Below are positions 7,340 to 15,447 of a stretch of 64,000 bases of DNA, piece by piece. The notes beneath the pieces were generated by a model, which made no database searches, had not been told where the DNA came from, and saw only the letters and a program-made list of their open reading frames with translations. Origin of the DNA: an uncultured Blautia sp. (lineage in GTDB: Bacteria > Bacillota > Clostridia > Lachnospirales > Lachnospiraceae); contig CALBGI010000034.1 in NCBI GenBank assembly GCA_937893675.1, positions 1 through 64,000 of the forward strand, written 5' to 3'. Positions within the stretch are counted from its first letter, which is position 1, and every line of letters begins with the position of its first letter. The translations under genes and the position numbers were made by a program.

Positions 7340-8476
7340 TTAATTTTCTTCCTGCCGGCTCCGGCCGCCTTTCCTGCCGAAGGTCGCATATCCCGTGGTA
7401 CGCCGCGCAATCAGTTTTGGCATGTATTCAATATTATACAGGCTGATCGGCTGCTCATCGCCCTGAAACTGATCCCGCATACTGATTTTCCGGATGATGA
7501 TGTCACAGGCATCACGGCCTTTCTGGGAAACAAAATGGTCGATCGTAGTGAGGGCAATCCCCTCCAGCGAAGAATAAAAGATATTATCACAGCCAATCAC
7601 AGACACTTCTCTCGGCACATGTATCCTCGCCTCCCGAAGCGCATCCAGCGCTCCAATGGCCATCATATCATTCTGCCCTGCTATCGCTGTAAAGCTTCTC
7701 CCCTCGGCAAGCAGCTCCCGGGTGAGCGCCACACCCATGGAATACTCCGAATCCATTCGCGGGATCTGCCGGTCCAGCACCTCGTCTGCCGCCTTGATGT
7801 GCACATGACCTCCAAGGCCTTCCTTTTCAAATTCCGCCACAAAGCCCTTCACCCGTTTGGAACGCTGCCACTGCCGCTTGGTCAAAGGCTGCGTGATGAA
7901 CGCCACATCCCTGTGCCCCAAATCCAGCAAATGGCGCGCCATCATCTGCCCCACTACCGTGTTGTCCTGATTGATCGCGTCCACTGCGGTTGTTTTTTCC
8001 TTGTTGCTGATGATCACAAGCGGAATTTCCCTGGCAAGCTTTTCCACTCTCTCAAAAAAATCAGGATGGGGGTTGGACGCATAAATAATCCCCTGCGGCT
8101 GCATGTGCTCCATCATGCGGAGATATTTTTCCTCAAGCCCCGCATCTCTCTGTGTATTGCAGATAAAAACACCGCAGCCTCTCTCGTCCGCCACCGCCTC
8201 GATCCCCTGCAGAAGCAGAACATAATACGGACTTGTCAATGTCGGACAAAATACCACTATCAGCTTTTCTCTTTTGTTTTCCCGTTGTTTTCTCCCGCGC
8301 GGCAGCTCATAGCCCAGTTCCTTTGCCGCCTGTTCCACACGCATAATGGTTTCCCTGGAAAAAGAAACATTATACTTATGATTGAGCACCATGGAAACTG
8401 TAGCCTGGGAAACGCCCGCAAGCTCCGCCACCTGGGATGAGGTTGGTTTTTTTCTGCTCACTTTTTCTCTCCGCAT
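7340..8476 (-). CDS. LacI family transcriptional regulator
   Basis: This 378-residue regulator has an N-terminal helix-turn-helix (SSQVAELAGVSQATVSMVLN, about residues 13-32) and a periplasmic-binding-protein-like sensor domain. The sensor begins about residue 67 (KLIVVFCPTLTSPYYVLLLQGIEA) and includes IAGQNDMMAIGALDALREA. The ligand is probably a sugar or sugar phosphate but cannot be read from sequence. The hinge that normally contains N-x-x-A-x-x-L is replaced by a very basic run (PRGRKQRENKREK), so DNA recognition may differ from standard LacI proteins. It lies 26 bp after recR on the same strand and about 240 bp upstream of the pentose phosphate operon, which is a plausible target. The ATG at 8476 is used; the codon before it is a possible TTG start. 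Confidence 0.88.
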   Translation of the reverse strand: MRREKVSRKKPTSSQVAELAGVSQATVSMVLNHKYNVSFSRETIMRVEQAAKELGYELPRGRKQRENKREKLIVVFCPTLTSPYYVLLLQGIEAVADERGCGVFICNTQRDAGLEEKYLRMMEHMQPQGIIYASNPHPDFFERVEKLAREIPLVIISNKEKTTAVDAINQDNTVVGQMMARHLLDLGHRDVAFITQPLTKRQWQRSKRVKGFVAEFEKEGLGGHVHIKAADEVLDRQIPRMDSEYSMGVALTRELLAEGRSFTAIAGQNDMMAIGALDALREARIHVPREVSVIGCDNIFYSSLEGIALTTIDHFVSQKGRDACDIIIRKISMRDQFQGDEQPISLYNIEYMPKLIARRTTGYATFGRKGGRSRQEEN

Positions 8477-8502
8477 CAAAATCCATACTTGTACCAGACA
8501 TC

Positions 8503-9099
8503 CTACAGCTCCACTCGTCCCTCCAGCGCCCGCAAAAGGGTGACCTCGTCAATGTACTCCAGATCGCCGCCTACCGGAACCCCGCTTGCGATCCGGCTCA
8601 CCCGGATTCCCGTGGGTTTGATCAGCTTGCTGATATACATTGCTGTTGTTTCTCCCTCCAGGCTTGAGTTGGTGGCAATGATCACTTCATTTACATCTTT
8701 CTGGAGACGCTGCATCAGCTCCTTCAGTTTGATGTCATCCGGTCCGATTCCAAGCATGGGAGAGATGGCCCCATGAAGGACATGGTACACGCCTTCAAAC
8801 TTGCCTGTTTTTTCGTAGGCAGCCAGATCTCTTGTATTTTCCACCACCATAATCGTGCTGTGGTCTCGCTTTGCATTGCTGCAGATCGGACACTCTTCCC
8901 TGTCTGTCAGGGTATAGCACGTCTTACAGTAGCGTACGTTTTCCCTTGCGCCTGCAATCGCTCCGGTAAGCTGCTCCACCTGCTCCTTCGGCATGTTCAT
9001 AATGTGAAACGCAAGACGCTGCGCAGACTTGGCCCCAATCCCCGGAAGATGGGAAAGCTGCTCGATAAGTCTGTTAATATGACTGCTGTAGTATTCCAT
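8503..9099 (-). CDS. recR: Recombination mediator protein RecR
   Basis: This 198-residue protein has the usual length and domain order of RecR. It shows an N-terminal helix-hairpin-helix (HLPGIGAKSAQRLAFH), a four-cysteine zinc finger (CKTCYTLTDREECPIC, about 57-72) and a Toprim domain (IMVVENTRDLAAYEKTG). The C-terminal Walker-B-like region includes GVPVGGDLEYIDEVTLLRALEGR. It acts with RecF and RecO to load RecA at gaps. Its start overlaps the ybaB stop as ATGA. The order dnaX-ybaB-recR is conserved widely in bacteria and indicates one transcript. Confidence 0.97.
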   Translation of the reverse strand: MEYYSSHINRLIEQLSHLPGIGAKSAQRLAFHIMNMPKEQVEQLTGAIAGARENVRYCKTCYTLTDREECPICSNAKRDHSTIMVVENTRDLAAYEKTGKFEGVYHVLHGAISPMLGIGPDDIKLKELMQRLQKDVNEVIIATNSSLEGETTAMYISKLIKPTGIRVSRIASGVPVGGDLEYIDEVTLLRALEGRVEL

Positions 9100-9455
9100 C
9101 AGAAGGGAAGTCCTCCGCCCAGACCGCCAAGACCTCCGGTAAGCTTTGACATCACAGCCGCAGACTCTTCCTCCACCTTGCGGAGCGCCTCATTGGCCGC
9201 CGCTACGATCAGGTCTTCCAGCATCTCGATATCATCCGGATCCACAACCTCTTCCGCCAGCTTCACCTTCGTCACTTCCCGCTTGCCGGAAATCGTCACC
9301 TCCACTGCTCCGCCTCCGGCAGTCGCAGTGAACTCCTTCTCCTCAAGAGCCTTCTGGTTCTCTTCCATTTGACGCTGCATTTTCTGCGCCTGTTTCATAA
9401 GATTGTTCATGTTTCCCGGCATTCCCATGCCAGGAAATCCACCTCGTTTCGCCAT
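9099..9455 (-). CDS. ybaB: YbaB/EbfC family nucleoid-associated protein
   Basis: This 118-residue protein begins with a Gly/Met-rich segment and a basic helix (MNNLMKQAQKMQRQMEENQ). The conserved core follows: EFTATAGGGAVEVTISGKREV, VDPDDIEMLEDLIVAAANEA and a Gly-rich tail. The family forms dimers that bind DNA with little sequence preference. Position between dnaX and recR is typical. It overlaps recR by one base and follows dnaX by 50 bp. Function in replication or repair is suggested by context but not settled. Confidence 0.93.
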   Translation of the reverse strand: MAKRGGFPGMGMPGNMNNLMKQAQKMQRQMEENQKALEEKEFTATAGGGAVEVTISGKREVTKVKLAEEVVDPDDIEMLEDLIVAAANEALRKVEEESAAVMSKLTGGLGGLGGGLPF

Positions 9456-9505
9456 AGCTGTTTCTCCTTTTTCTACTTTTTGTTTATAATAAAGCGTATT
9501 GCTTT

Positions 9506-11098
9506 TTAATGATGTTCTTCCTCGATCACGACCTCCATATGAATATTTTCACGGATTGCCTGATCGACGGATACCTGTACAAGATTTGTATGGGAATGCT
9601 GATTTGCCACCAGCATCTCAACATCCACTGTTTTTCCTGTTTGTGCCAGAATAATACCGGCAAGCTCTTCTTTGTACTGAGGGTCGTCCGCATACAACTT
9701 GCCCAACGGCTCCTGAAATTCTACAAAAAGCCGGGACTCCCCGGTTGTTCCGTTGTACTTCGGCACAGATTTCTGCAGCATCTGTTTAAAGCCTCCGGTT
9801 GTCTGGCCCACAATAGCCCTCCAGCCCGCAACGATTTTCTGCAGATCCTCCGGCGCCGCTTTTTCCGGCGGCTTTTCTTCCTGTACCGGAACTGCTTCTT
9901 TCTGCCCGGACGGCGGCGCGCTCACAGCTGCCCACTGCGCCGGACGTTCTTCCATGCGCTGTTCCAGTACGCGAATTCTGTCAAGAACCGAATCCAGATT
10001 CGTTTCCATGGCCGGGCGGCACAGCTTGATCAGCGCGATTTCCACCAGGACACGCTTCTGCGCCGCATACCGAAGCTGACTGGACAGCTCGGAAAAAATA
10101 CGGATATAACGCATCAACGTTTCCACGTCCGTCATCCCGCTCTCCTCCCGGAGCAGCTTCAGATTTTCGGAGGACACATCCACTGCCTCCTCAGGATTGT
10201 CGGACGTCTTTACAAGCAGCAGATTGCGCATGTACCAGGTAAAATCTCCCACGAACTGTCCCAGCTCCCGGCCGCCCACGATCAATTCCTCCAGAAGATG
10301 AATACAGGCGGTCACATCTCCGGCCAGTACTTTTCGCAGAAGTTTGCTGAACACTTCCGTGTCAACTGCCCCCAGGACCTCCAGGACCTTGTCATAGGTG
10401 AGGGTCTGTCCCAGATAAAAGGCAATACACTGATCCAGAAGGCTTAAGGCATCCCGCATTGAGCCGTCTCCGGCCTTTGCCACATAGCGAACTGCCTTTT
10501 CCTCCGCCTCTATGCCTTCGGCTGCAAGAAGCTCTGAAAGTCTTGCCGCAATCGTGTCAATGGAAATACGGTGAAAATCGTACCTCTGACAGCGGGACAA
10601 AATGGTGATCGGCACCTTATGCGCCTCCGTTGTCGCCAATATAAAAATCACATAGGACGGCGGTTCCTCCAACGTTTTCAGCAGAGCATTAAAGGCTCCG
10701 GTCGAAAGCATATGAACCTCGTCAATAATATAAACCTTGTAGTTTCCCTCCGTAGGCCGGTATGCTACCTCTTCGCGGATTTCCCTTATATTGTCCACAC
10801 CGTTGTTGGAGGCCGCGTCGATCTCTATGACATTCATGGAGGTTCCGGCCTGGATGGCCCGGCACATCTCACATTCATTGCACGGACTTCCATCCACCGG
10901 ATGCAGACAGTTTACCGCCTTGGCAAGAATTTTGGCCACCGTGGTTTTTCCGGTACCTCTGGTACCGCAGAACAGGTATGCATGTCCAAGCCGATTCGCC
11001 TTTATCTGATTCGTCAGAGTCGTAACAATATGATCCTGACCTTTTACGTCTCCAAAATTGTCCGGTCGAAACTTCCGGTAAAGAGCTGTATAACTCAT
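9506..11098 (-). CDS. dnaX: DNA polymerase III gamma/tau subunit
   Basis: This 530-residue clamp-loader ATPase starts MSYTALYRKFRP, with Walker A GTRGTGKT (about 44-51), the zinc module CLHPVDGSPCNECEMC and Walker B IIDEVHML. Sensor 1 is ILATTE and the arginine-finger region SRCQRYDF. Domain III and a tau-like C-terminal part follow a charged, Pro-rich linker (about 375-410). The protein loads the beta sliding clamp and couples polymerase and helicase. The start has AGGAG 8 nt upstream. I see no clear A6G-type slippery site, so one product is likely. It heads the dnaX-ybaB-recR cluster. Confidence 0.97.
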   Translation of the reverse strand: MSYTALYRKFRPDNFGDVKGQDHIVTTLTNQIKANRLGHAYLFCGTRGTGKTTVAKILAKAVNCLHPVDGSPCNECEMCRAIQAGTSMNVIEIDAASNNGVDNIREIREEVAYRPTEGNYKVYIIDEVHMLSTGAFNALLKTLEEPPSYVIFILATTEAHKVPITILSRCQRYDFHRISIDTIAARLSELLAAEGIEAEEKAVRYVAKAGDGSMRDALSLLDQCIAFYLGQTLTYDKVLEVLGAVDTEVFSKLLRKVLAGDVTACIHLLEELIVGGRELGQFVGDFTWYMRNLLLVKTSDNPEEAVDVSSENLKLLREESGMTDVETLMRYIRIFSELSSQLRYAAQKRVLVEIALIKLCRPAMETNLDSVLDRIRVLEQRMEERPAQWAAVSAPPSGQKEAVPVQEEKPPEKAAPEDLQKIVAGWRAIVGQTTGGFKQMLQKSVPKYNGTTGESRLFVEFQEPLGKLYADDPQYKEELAGIILAQTGKTVDVEMLVANQHSHTNLVQVSVDQAIRENIHMEVVIEEEHH

Positions 11099-11159
11099 GC
11101 AGATACTCCTATCATTTTCCGGGATGACAGCCCCCGGGATTGCTTATTATCGCAACAGA

Positions 11160-11185
11160 CGCCGCGGAAAAAGCTTTCCGCGGCG
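11160..11185. terminator. Perfect GC-rich hairpin between pfkA and dnaX
   Basis: An 11-bp perfect stem (11160-11170 with 11175-11185) has a 4-nt loop and lies 9 nt after the pfkA stop codon. No T tract follows on the minus strand, so it may slow or stabilise rather than terminate the pfkA transcript. Confidence 0.5.
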
Positions 11186-11194
11186 GTTTGTGTT

Positions 11195-12277
11195 TTAATC
11201 TCCGAAACTGATTCCGATTTGCTTTGCAGCCTTTACAGTCTGATCCTTTGGGGAAACCATCTTCAGCTTGCCTGCACATTCGGACAAGGGAACGCGTTTA
11301 ATCTTGCCATTCACGATCCCGATCATAATGCCGTAATCCTCCTCCATGATCGCCTCTGCAGCGCCGGCGCCGATCCTGGTAGAAAGTACTCTGTCATACG
11401 GACAGGGCTCGCCGCCCCTCTGCGTATGCCCCGGAACCGTAATACGCACTTCGCTTCCTGTTTCTTTGAAAATGCGATCCGCAATCTCGTAGGAAACAGA
11501 AGGATACTTCTTCGCACGCTCTTCCAGTTTTTCTTTGTATTTCTTCTTGGGCATTTCCGCTTCTTCTTTGGAGATCGCACCTTCCGCAACCGCCAAAATG
11601 GTGAATCGTTTCCCTGCTTTGGCACGTCTGCGGATCGCCTCGCACACCTTTTTGATATCATACGGGATCTCCGGAATCAGAATAATATCCGCTCCGCCTG
11701 CGATTCCGGCGTGAAGGGTAAGGCTTCCCACCTTGTGTCCCATAATTTCCACAATAAACACACGGCCATGAGACGCCGCGGTGGTATGAATATTGTCAAT
11801 CGCGTTGGTAGCCACATTCACCGCACTCTGGAAACCAAACGTCATATCTGTTCCAAAAATATCATTGTCAATGGTTTTCGGAAGATGAATGATATTCAAT
11901 CCCTCTTCTCTGAGGAGGTTTGCTGTTTTCTGGGTTCCGTTTCCGCCCAGAATCACCAGACAGTCCAGGCAAAGCTTATAATACGTCTGCTTCATAGCTT
12001 CTACCTTGTCCAGACCTTTCTCATCCGGAACACGCATCAGCTTGAACGGTTGTCTGGACGTACCCAGGATGGTTCCTCCCTGTGTGAGAATACCGGAAAA
12101 ATCCTTGGCGGTAAGCATACGGTATTTGCCGTAGATCAGACCCTTATAGCCATCGTCAAATCCATATACCTCAAGCTCTTCCACCTGATTGCTGAGACTT
12201 TTTACCACGCCTCTCATGGTTGCATTCAGCGCCTGGCAGTCGCCGCCGCTTGTCAAAAGACCGATTCTCTTAATCAT
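11195..12277 (-). CDS. pfkA: 6-phosphofructokinase
   Basis: This protein of about 360 residues catalyses phosphorylation of fructose 6-phosphate in glycolysis. Motifs are LTSGGDCQALNATMRG at the N terminus, ILGGNGTQKTANLL for the phosphoryl donor, the catalytic PKTIDNDI, and the substrate region VEIMGHKVGSLTLHAG and PGHTQRGGEPCPYDR. The donor-site pattern has Gly in GGNGT (ATP-type) but Lys in PKTIDND, which is common in pyrophosphate enzymes. I predict ATP use, with some doubt. The ATG at 12277 gives the canonical MIKRIGLLTSGGD start and has GGGAGG just upstream. It sits between the SRP RNA and dnaX; these are adjacent in Bacillus. Confidence 0.92.
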   Translation of the reverse strand: MIKRIGLLTSGGDCQALNATMRGVVKSLSNQVEELEVYGFDDGYKGLIYGKYRMLTAKDFSGILTQGGTILGTSRQPFKLMRVPDEKGLDKVEAMKQTYYKLCLDCLVILGGNGTQKTANLLREEGLNIIHLPKTIDNDIFGTDMTFGFQSAVNVATNAIDNIHTTAASHGRVFIVEIMGHKVGSLTLHAGIAGGADIILIPEIPYDIKKVCEAIRRRAKAGKRFTILAVAEGAISKEEAEMPKKKYKEKLEERAKKYPSVSYEIADRIFKETGSEVRITVPGHTQRGGEPCPYDRVLSTRIGAGAAEAIMEEDYGIMIGIVNGKIKRVPLSECAGKLKMVSPKDQTVKAAKQIGISFGD

Positions 12278-12422
12278 GGTACCTCCCATCTGTGCCACTG
12301 TATGCACATCTGTTTTTTCTGCTCCTCATTTCGATTGCACAACGTGTCCCAACAGACACTGTACTCATTATATAATAATTTCGATTTTCACACAACAAAA
12401 AAATCCCTTTTCCCAAATCCCA

Positions 12423-12451
12423 TTGACAAATCCGTCAAAAACGACTATACT
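12423..12451 (+). promoter_or_regulatory. Promoter of the SRP RNA
   Basis: -35 TTGACA (12423-12428), 17-bp spacer, -10 TATACT (12446-12451). Transcription would start near 12458-12461, at the 5' end of the RNA helix. Confidence 0.88.
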
Positions 12452-12458
12452 TAAAATC

Positions 12459-12720
12459 CGCGCAGCCGGGGAGTTAGCGGTGCCCTGTACCTGCAATCCG
12501 CTACAGCAGGGGTGATGCCAATCCGAGGCTTGTCTCCTGTGGAGCTGCCCTCTGTAAGTGGCGTTGACGTCTGGGTCTTACGCAACAGGAATCTGTGAAC
12601 CGTGTCAGGGCAGGAATGCAGCAGCACTAAGCAGAAGCTTCTGTGTGCCGTAAGGGTGCCTGGGCCGAGTTAACTGCAGAGGTAACGTCCATGGGCGCTT
12701 TTCGACGTGCGGCGCGCGCA
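12459..12720 (+). ncRNA. ffs: Signal recognition particle RNA, large Gram-positive type (scRNA)
   Basis: The apical Ffh-binding hairpin is plain at 12604-12627: CAGG, a GCA/TGC stem with a GGAA tetraloop, then AGCAGC on the 3' side. About 145 nt of 5' sequence forms the Alu-type domain (CCCTGTACCTGCAATCC and its complement), so this is the large RNA of about 260 nt found in Bacillus and Clostridia. The 5' CGCGC pairs with the 3' GCGCG near 12712-12720. It scaffolds Ffh to target membrane proteins. It lies opposite to tadA and pfkA in orientation. The exact ends are estimated from the promoter and the terminal helix. Confidence 0.93.
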
Positions 12721-12728
12721 AAAAAATA

Positions 12729-13223
12729 TTATTTTTCACAATTTTCCAGGCGGGTTTTCATCCGCTTTTTCTTTTGCCTCAACTCCCGGAAAAAGGAGGA
12801 TAGAAGCTCTGCACACTCTTCTTTCAGAACCCCTTCTGTAATTTTCACCTTATGATTGAACCCCTCCACCTCCAGAAGATTCAGCACAGACCCTGCGCAT
12901 CCGGCCTTCGGATTCATGGCTCCTATTACCACCTCGTCAATTCTCGACTGCACAAGCGCACCTGCACACATCTGACAAGGTTCCAACGTCACATACATGG
13001 TACAGCCTTCCAGACGCCAGTCTCCCAGCTTTTTACTGGCTTTGCGGATCGCGTTAAGTTCCGCGTGCGACAGCGTATTTTTATCCGTATTTCTCCGGTT
13101 ATATCCCCTGGCAATGATCTTTCCGCCGCAGACGATCACACAGCCGATCGGAACCTCCTCCAGCGCAGCTGCTTTTTTCGCCTGCCGGATCGCTTCTTTC
13201 ATATATTTCTCCTGTTCAGTCAT
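12729..13223 (-). CDS. tadA: tRNA-specific adenosine deaminase
   Basis: This 164-residue zinc deaminase converts A34 to inosine in tRNA-Arg(ACG). It has the catalytic HAELNAI (about 53-59) and zinc ligands in PCQMC, plus VPIGCVIVCGG and GCAGSVLNLLE. The start at 13223 (MTEQEKYMKEAIRQAKKA) matches the family; longer open sequence upstream overlaps the transporter gene. Its start overlaps the stop of the MATE gene by 8 bp, implying co-translation. The stop lies only 8 bp from the 3' end of the SRP RNA on the opposite strand. Confidence 0.95.
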   Translation of the reverse strand: MTEQEKYMKEAIRQAKKAAALEEVPIGCVIVCGGKIIARGYNRRNTDKNTLSHAELNAIRKASKKLGDWRLEGCTMYVTLEPCQMCAGALVQSRIDEVVIGAMNPKAGCAGSVLNLLEVEGFNHKVKITEGVLKEECAELLSSFFRELRQKKKRMKTRLENCEK

Positions 13224-14583
13224 CCTTCTCTCCCTTACTTGTCTGTATGTGAAGCATCTTTTTCTTATTTTTCCAATAATACAGCACACCAACCACATCG
13301 GCCAGTACCCAGCCAATGGGAACAGAAACCCAGATTCCTTTTACCCCGATGGCGTCAATGCCGGAAAGCAGGTAGGCCAGTGCCACACGGGTTCCAAGGG
13401 ACAGCACCGTGAGAATCACAGACATTCCCGGCCTCCTCACTGCCCGATAGAAGCCATATAACAAAAACAAGATACCGATTCCAAAATAGCAGGCTCCCTC
13501 AATGCGCAGATATTCCATACCCACCCGGATAATTTCCTGCTGCTTTGCACTGACAAAAATCCCCATAAGAGGTTCTGCAAAAAGGCACACACCTGCGCTT
13601 ATGAGCACGCAAAACACAAAAGAGGTCAGCCCCGCGCTTCGGATCCCCCTGCGGATACGCTCTGTTTTTTCTGCACCGTAATTCTGTGCGACAAAAGTAG
13701 AAAACGCATTTCCAAAATCCTGTACAGGCATGTATGCGAAGGAATCAATTTTTACTGCTGCCGCAAAAGCCGCCATCACCACTGTCCCGAAGCTGTTGAC
13801 CAGCCCCTGCACCATAAGGATTCCAAAATTCATGACCGACTGCTGCACACAAGTAAGAAAAGACAGACTTGCAATCTCTCTCATCGCACTGCTTCGCAGA
13901 CAGAGTACATGCCGCGGGATCCTCAGCTCCTGAAATTTCACCACAGCATACACGGCAATTCCCAGACCCGACACGTACTGGGACAAAACGGTAGCTGCCG
14001 CCGCGCCGGCCACACCCCATCCAAAATATATAATAAACACAAGATCCAGAATAATATTGAGCACCGCCGATATCCCGAGAAAAACCAGGGGTATCACAGA
14101 ATTCCCCACTGCTCTCAGAAAAGCCGCAAAATAGTTATACAAAAACGTAGCGATAATTCCCAGCAGAATAATCTGCAGATATTCCCGCATCTCCGGCACG
14201 ACCTCCTGCGGTACAGACAAAAGCTTCAGGATCAGATCCAGACCGGCAAAGGATATGACATTGAGGACCAGCGAAGAGACCGCGATCAACACAAACGAAT
14301 GAAACAGACTTGTCTGCAGTCCCTTCCTGTCTTGTTTGCCGAATTGTATGGAAAAAACAGCGCCGCTCCCCATGCACATTCCCAAAAGTATAGAGGTCAG
14401 AAAAGTCATCAATGTATAAGAAGAGCCCACGGCCGCCAGCGCGTTGGCCCCCAGAAACCGCCCTACGATCAGCGTGTCCGCCACATTGTAGCACTGCTGA
14501 AGAAGGTTCCCCGCCATCATGGGCAAGGCAAACAGCATCAGGTTTTTGGTGATATTTCCTTCCGTAAGATTTCTGTGTTTCAT
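13216..14583 (-). CDS. MATE family multidrug/sodium antiporter
   Basis: This 455-residue protein has twelve hydrophobic segments in two similar halves. The N-terminal signature is ITKNLMLFALPMMAGNLLQQCYNVADTLIVGRFLG. MATE proteins export cationic drugs or metabolites in exchange for Na+ or H+; the substrate here is unknown. The start at 14583 (MKHRNLTEGNI) has GGGAG upstream; the frame remains open further upstream but overlaps a gene on the other strand and is not coding. A perfect consensus promoter lies 50-77 bp upstream. The tail overlaps tadA by 8 bp, so tadA probably depends on this promoter too. Confidence 0.93.
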   Translation of the reverse strand: MKHRNLTEGNITKNLMLFALPMMAGNLLQQCYNVADTLIVGRFLGANALAAVGSSYTLMTFLTSILLGMCMGSGAVFSIQFGKQDRKGLQTSLFHSFVLIAVSSLVLNVISFAGLDLILKLLSVPQEVVPEMREYLQIILLGIIATFLYNYFAAFLRAVGNSVIPLVFLGISAVLNIILDLVFIIYFGWGVAGAAAATVLSQYVSGLGIAVYAVVKFQELRIPRHVLCLRSSAMREIASLSFLTCVQQSVMNFGILMVQGLVNSFGTVVMAAFAAAVKIDSFAYMPVQDFGNAFSTFVAQNYGAEKTERIRRGIRSAGLTSFVFCVLISAGVCLFAEPLMGIFVSAKQQEIIRVGMEYLRIEGACYFGIGILFLLYGFYRAVRRPGMSVILTVLSLGTRVALAYLLSGIDAIGVKGIWVSVPIGWVLADVVGVLYYWKNKKKMLHIQTSKGEKDD

Positions 14584-14631
14584 GATATTCTCCCGTAAAT
14601 TCATGTAGCTTATACGTACAAGTATTCTGTC

Positions 14632-14660
14632 ATTATAGGGGTTTCTCTCTTCGCTGTCAA
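14632..14660 (-). promoter_or_regulatory. Consensus sigma-A promoter of the MATE-tadA operon
   Basis: On the minus strand: TTGACA (14655-14660), 17-bp spacer, TATAAT (14632-14637), both hexamers perfect. It is divergent from the NrdG-like gene. Confidence 0.9.
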
Positions 14661-14667
14661 TTTTGTC

Positions 14668-14696
14668 TTGCCTTTGTCTATTCTCAGGAGTATTCT
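14668..14696 (+). promoter_or_regulatory. Possible promoter of the NrdG-like gene
   Basis: TTGCCT (14668-14673), 17-bp spacer, TATTCT (14691-14696). Each hexamer matches consensus at 4 of 6 positions; it is back to back with the MATE promoter. Confidence 0.45.
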
Positions 14697-14751
14697 GATA
14701 ACAGAAACAAGGGTATTGCCAATATCTGCAGGAGAAAAGAGGGCTTTGCAT

Positions 14752-15447
14752 ATGAAAATCTGTGGTTTCAACAAGACAACGCTTCTGGATTATCCGGGGA
14801 AGGTAGCATGTACGATCTTTCTCGGCGGCTGCAATTTTCGCTGTCCTTTCTGTCAGAACAGCAGCCTGGTCGTAAGCCCGGACAGCCAGCCGGAGATAGC
14901 CAAAGAAGAAATCCTCACATTTTTGAAAAAACGCCGTGGAATCCTGGACGGCGTATGTATTTCCGGCGGAGAGCCCACTCTGTCCAAGGAGCTCCCGAAC
15001 TTCCTCGACCAGATCAAACAGCTTGGTTACCGTGTCAAACTGGATACCAACGGCACCCGGCCCCGGATGGTAAAGGAGCTTGTCTCTTCCGGACTCATTG
15101 ATATGGTTGCCATGGATATCAAAGCTTGTCCGGACAACTACCAGGCACTCTGCGGTCTGCCCCAGCCGGATATGGATGCTGTTTTTGAGACAGCCGATTT
15201 CCTTCTTCAGGAAAAAACAGATTATGAATTCCGCACAACCGTGGTAAAGGAGCTTCACACCCAGCAGGATTTTGAAGCAATCGGCCGATGGCTTGCCGGT
15301 GCAAAAGCCTACTATCTCCAGGCATACAGAGATTCCGAGGAAGTTCTGCAGCCCGGATTCAGCAGCTATTCTCTGGAAGAACTAACAGGTTTTGGCCGTA
15401 TTCTGTCAAAAACCATTTCCACCGTTGGCATCCGGGGCATTGATTAA
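14752..15447 (+). CDS. Anaerobic ribonucleoside-triphosphate reductase activating protein-like radical SAM enzyme
   Basis: This 231-residue protein starts MKICGFNKTTLLDYPGKVA and carries the radical-SAM cluster motif CNFRCPFC (C-x3-C-x2-C, about 27-34). GISGGEP-like ISGGEPTL and a C-terminal TVGIRGID follow. It matches the NrdG2-type activase family, which installs a glycyl radical on class III ribonucleotide reductase. No nrdD is in the window, so the partner is unproven and another glycyl-radical enzyme is possible. The ATG at 14752 fits the family start; GAGGG lies 8 nt upstream. Its 3' end overlaps the convergent DUF6128 gene by 42 bp. Confidence 0.88.
   Translation: MKICGFNKTTLLDYPGKVACTIFLGGCNFRCPFCQNSSLVVSPDSQPEIAKEEILTFLKKRRGILDGVCISGGEPTLSKELPNFLDQIKQLGYRVKLDTNGTRPRMVKELVSSGLIDMVAMDIKACPDNYQALCGLPQPDMDAVFETADFLLQEKTDYEFRTTVVKELHTQQDFEAIGRWLAGAKAYYLQAYRDSEEVLQPGFSSYSLEELTGFGRILSKTISTVGIRGID

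Noticed and set aside
9850..9890. Programmed frameshift site in dnaX
   Set aside because: The A-rich run in the linker (GGAAAAAGCG) has only five A and is not a proper A-AAA-AAG heptamer; no stem-loop was evident after it.
14584..15258. N-terminal extension of the MATE gene (about 225 residues)
   Set aside because: It is antisense to the NrdG-like gene, non-conserved, and the promoter and ribosome-binding site lie at 14583-14660.
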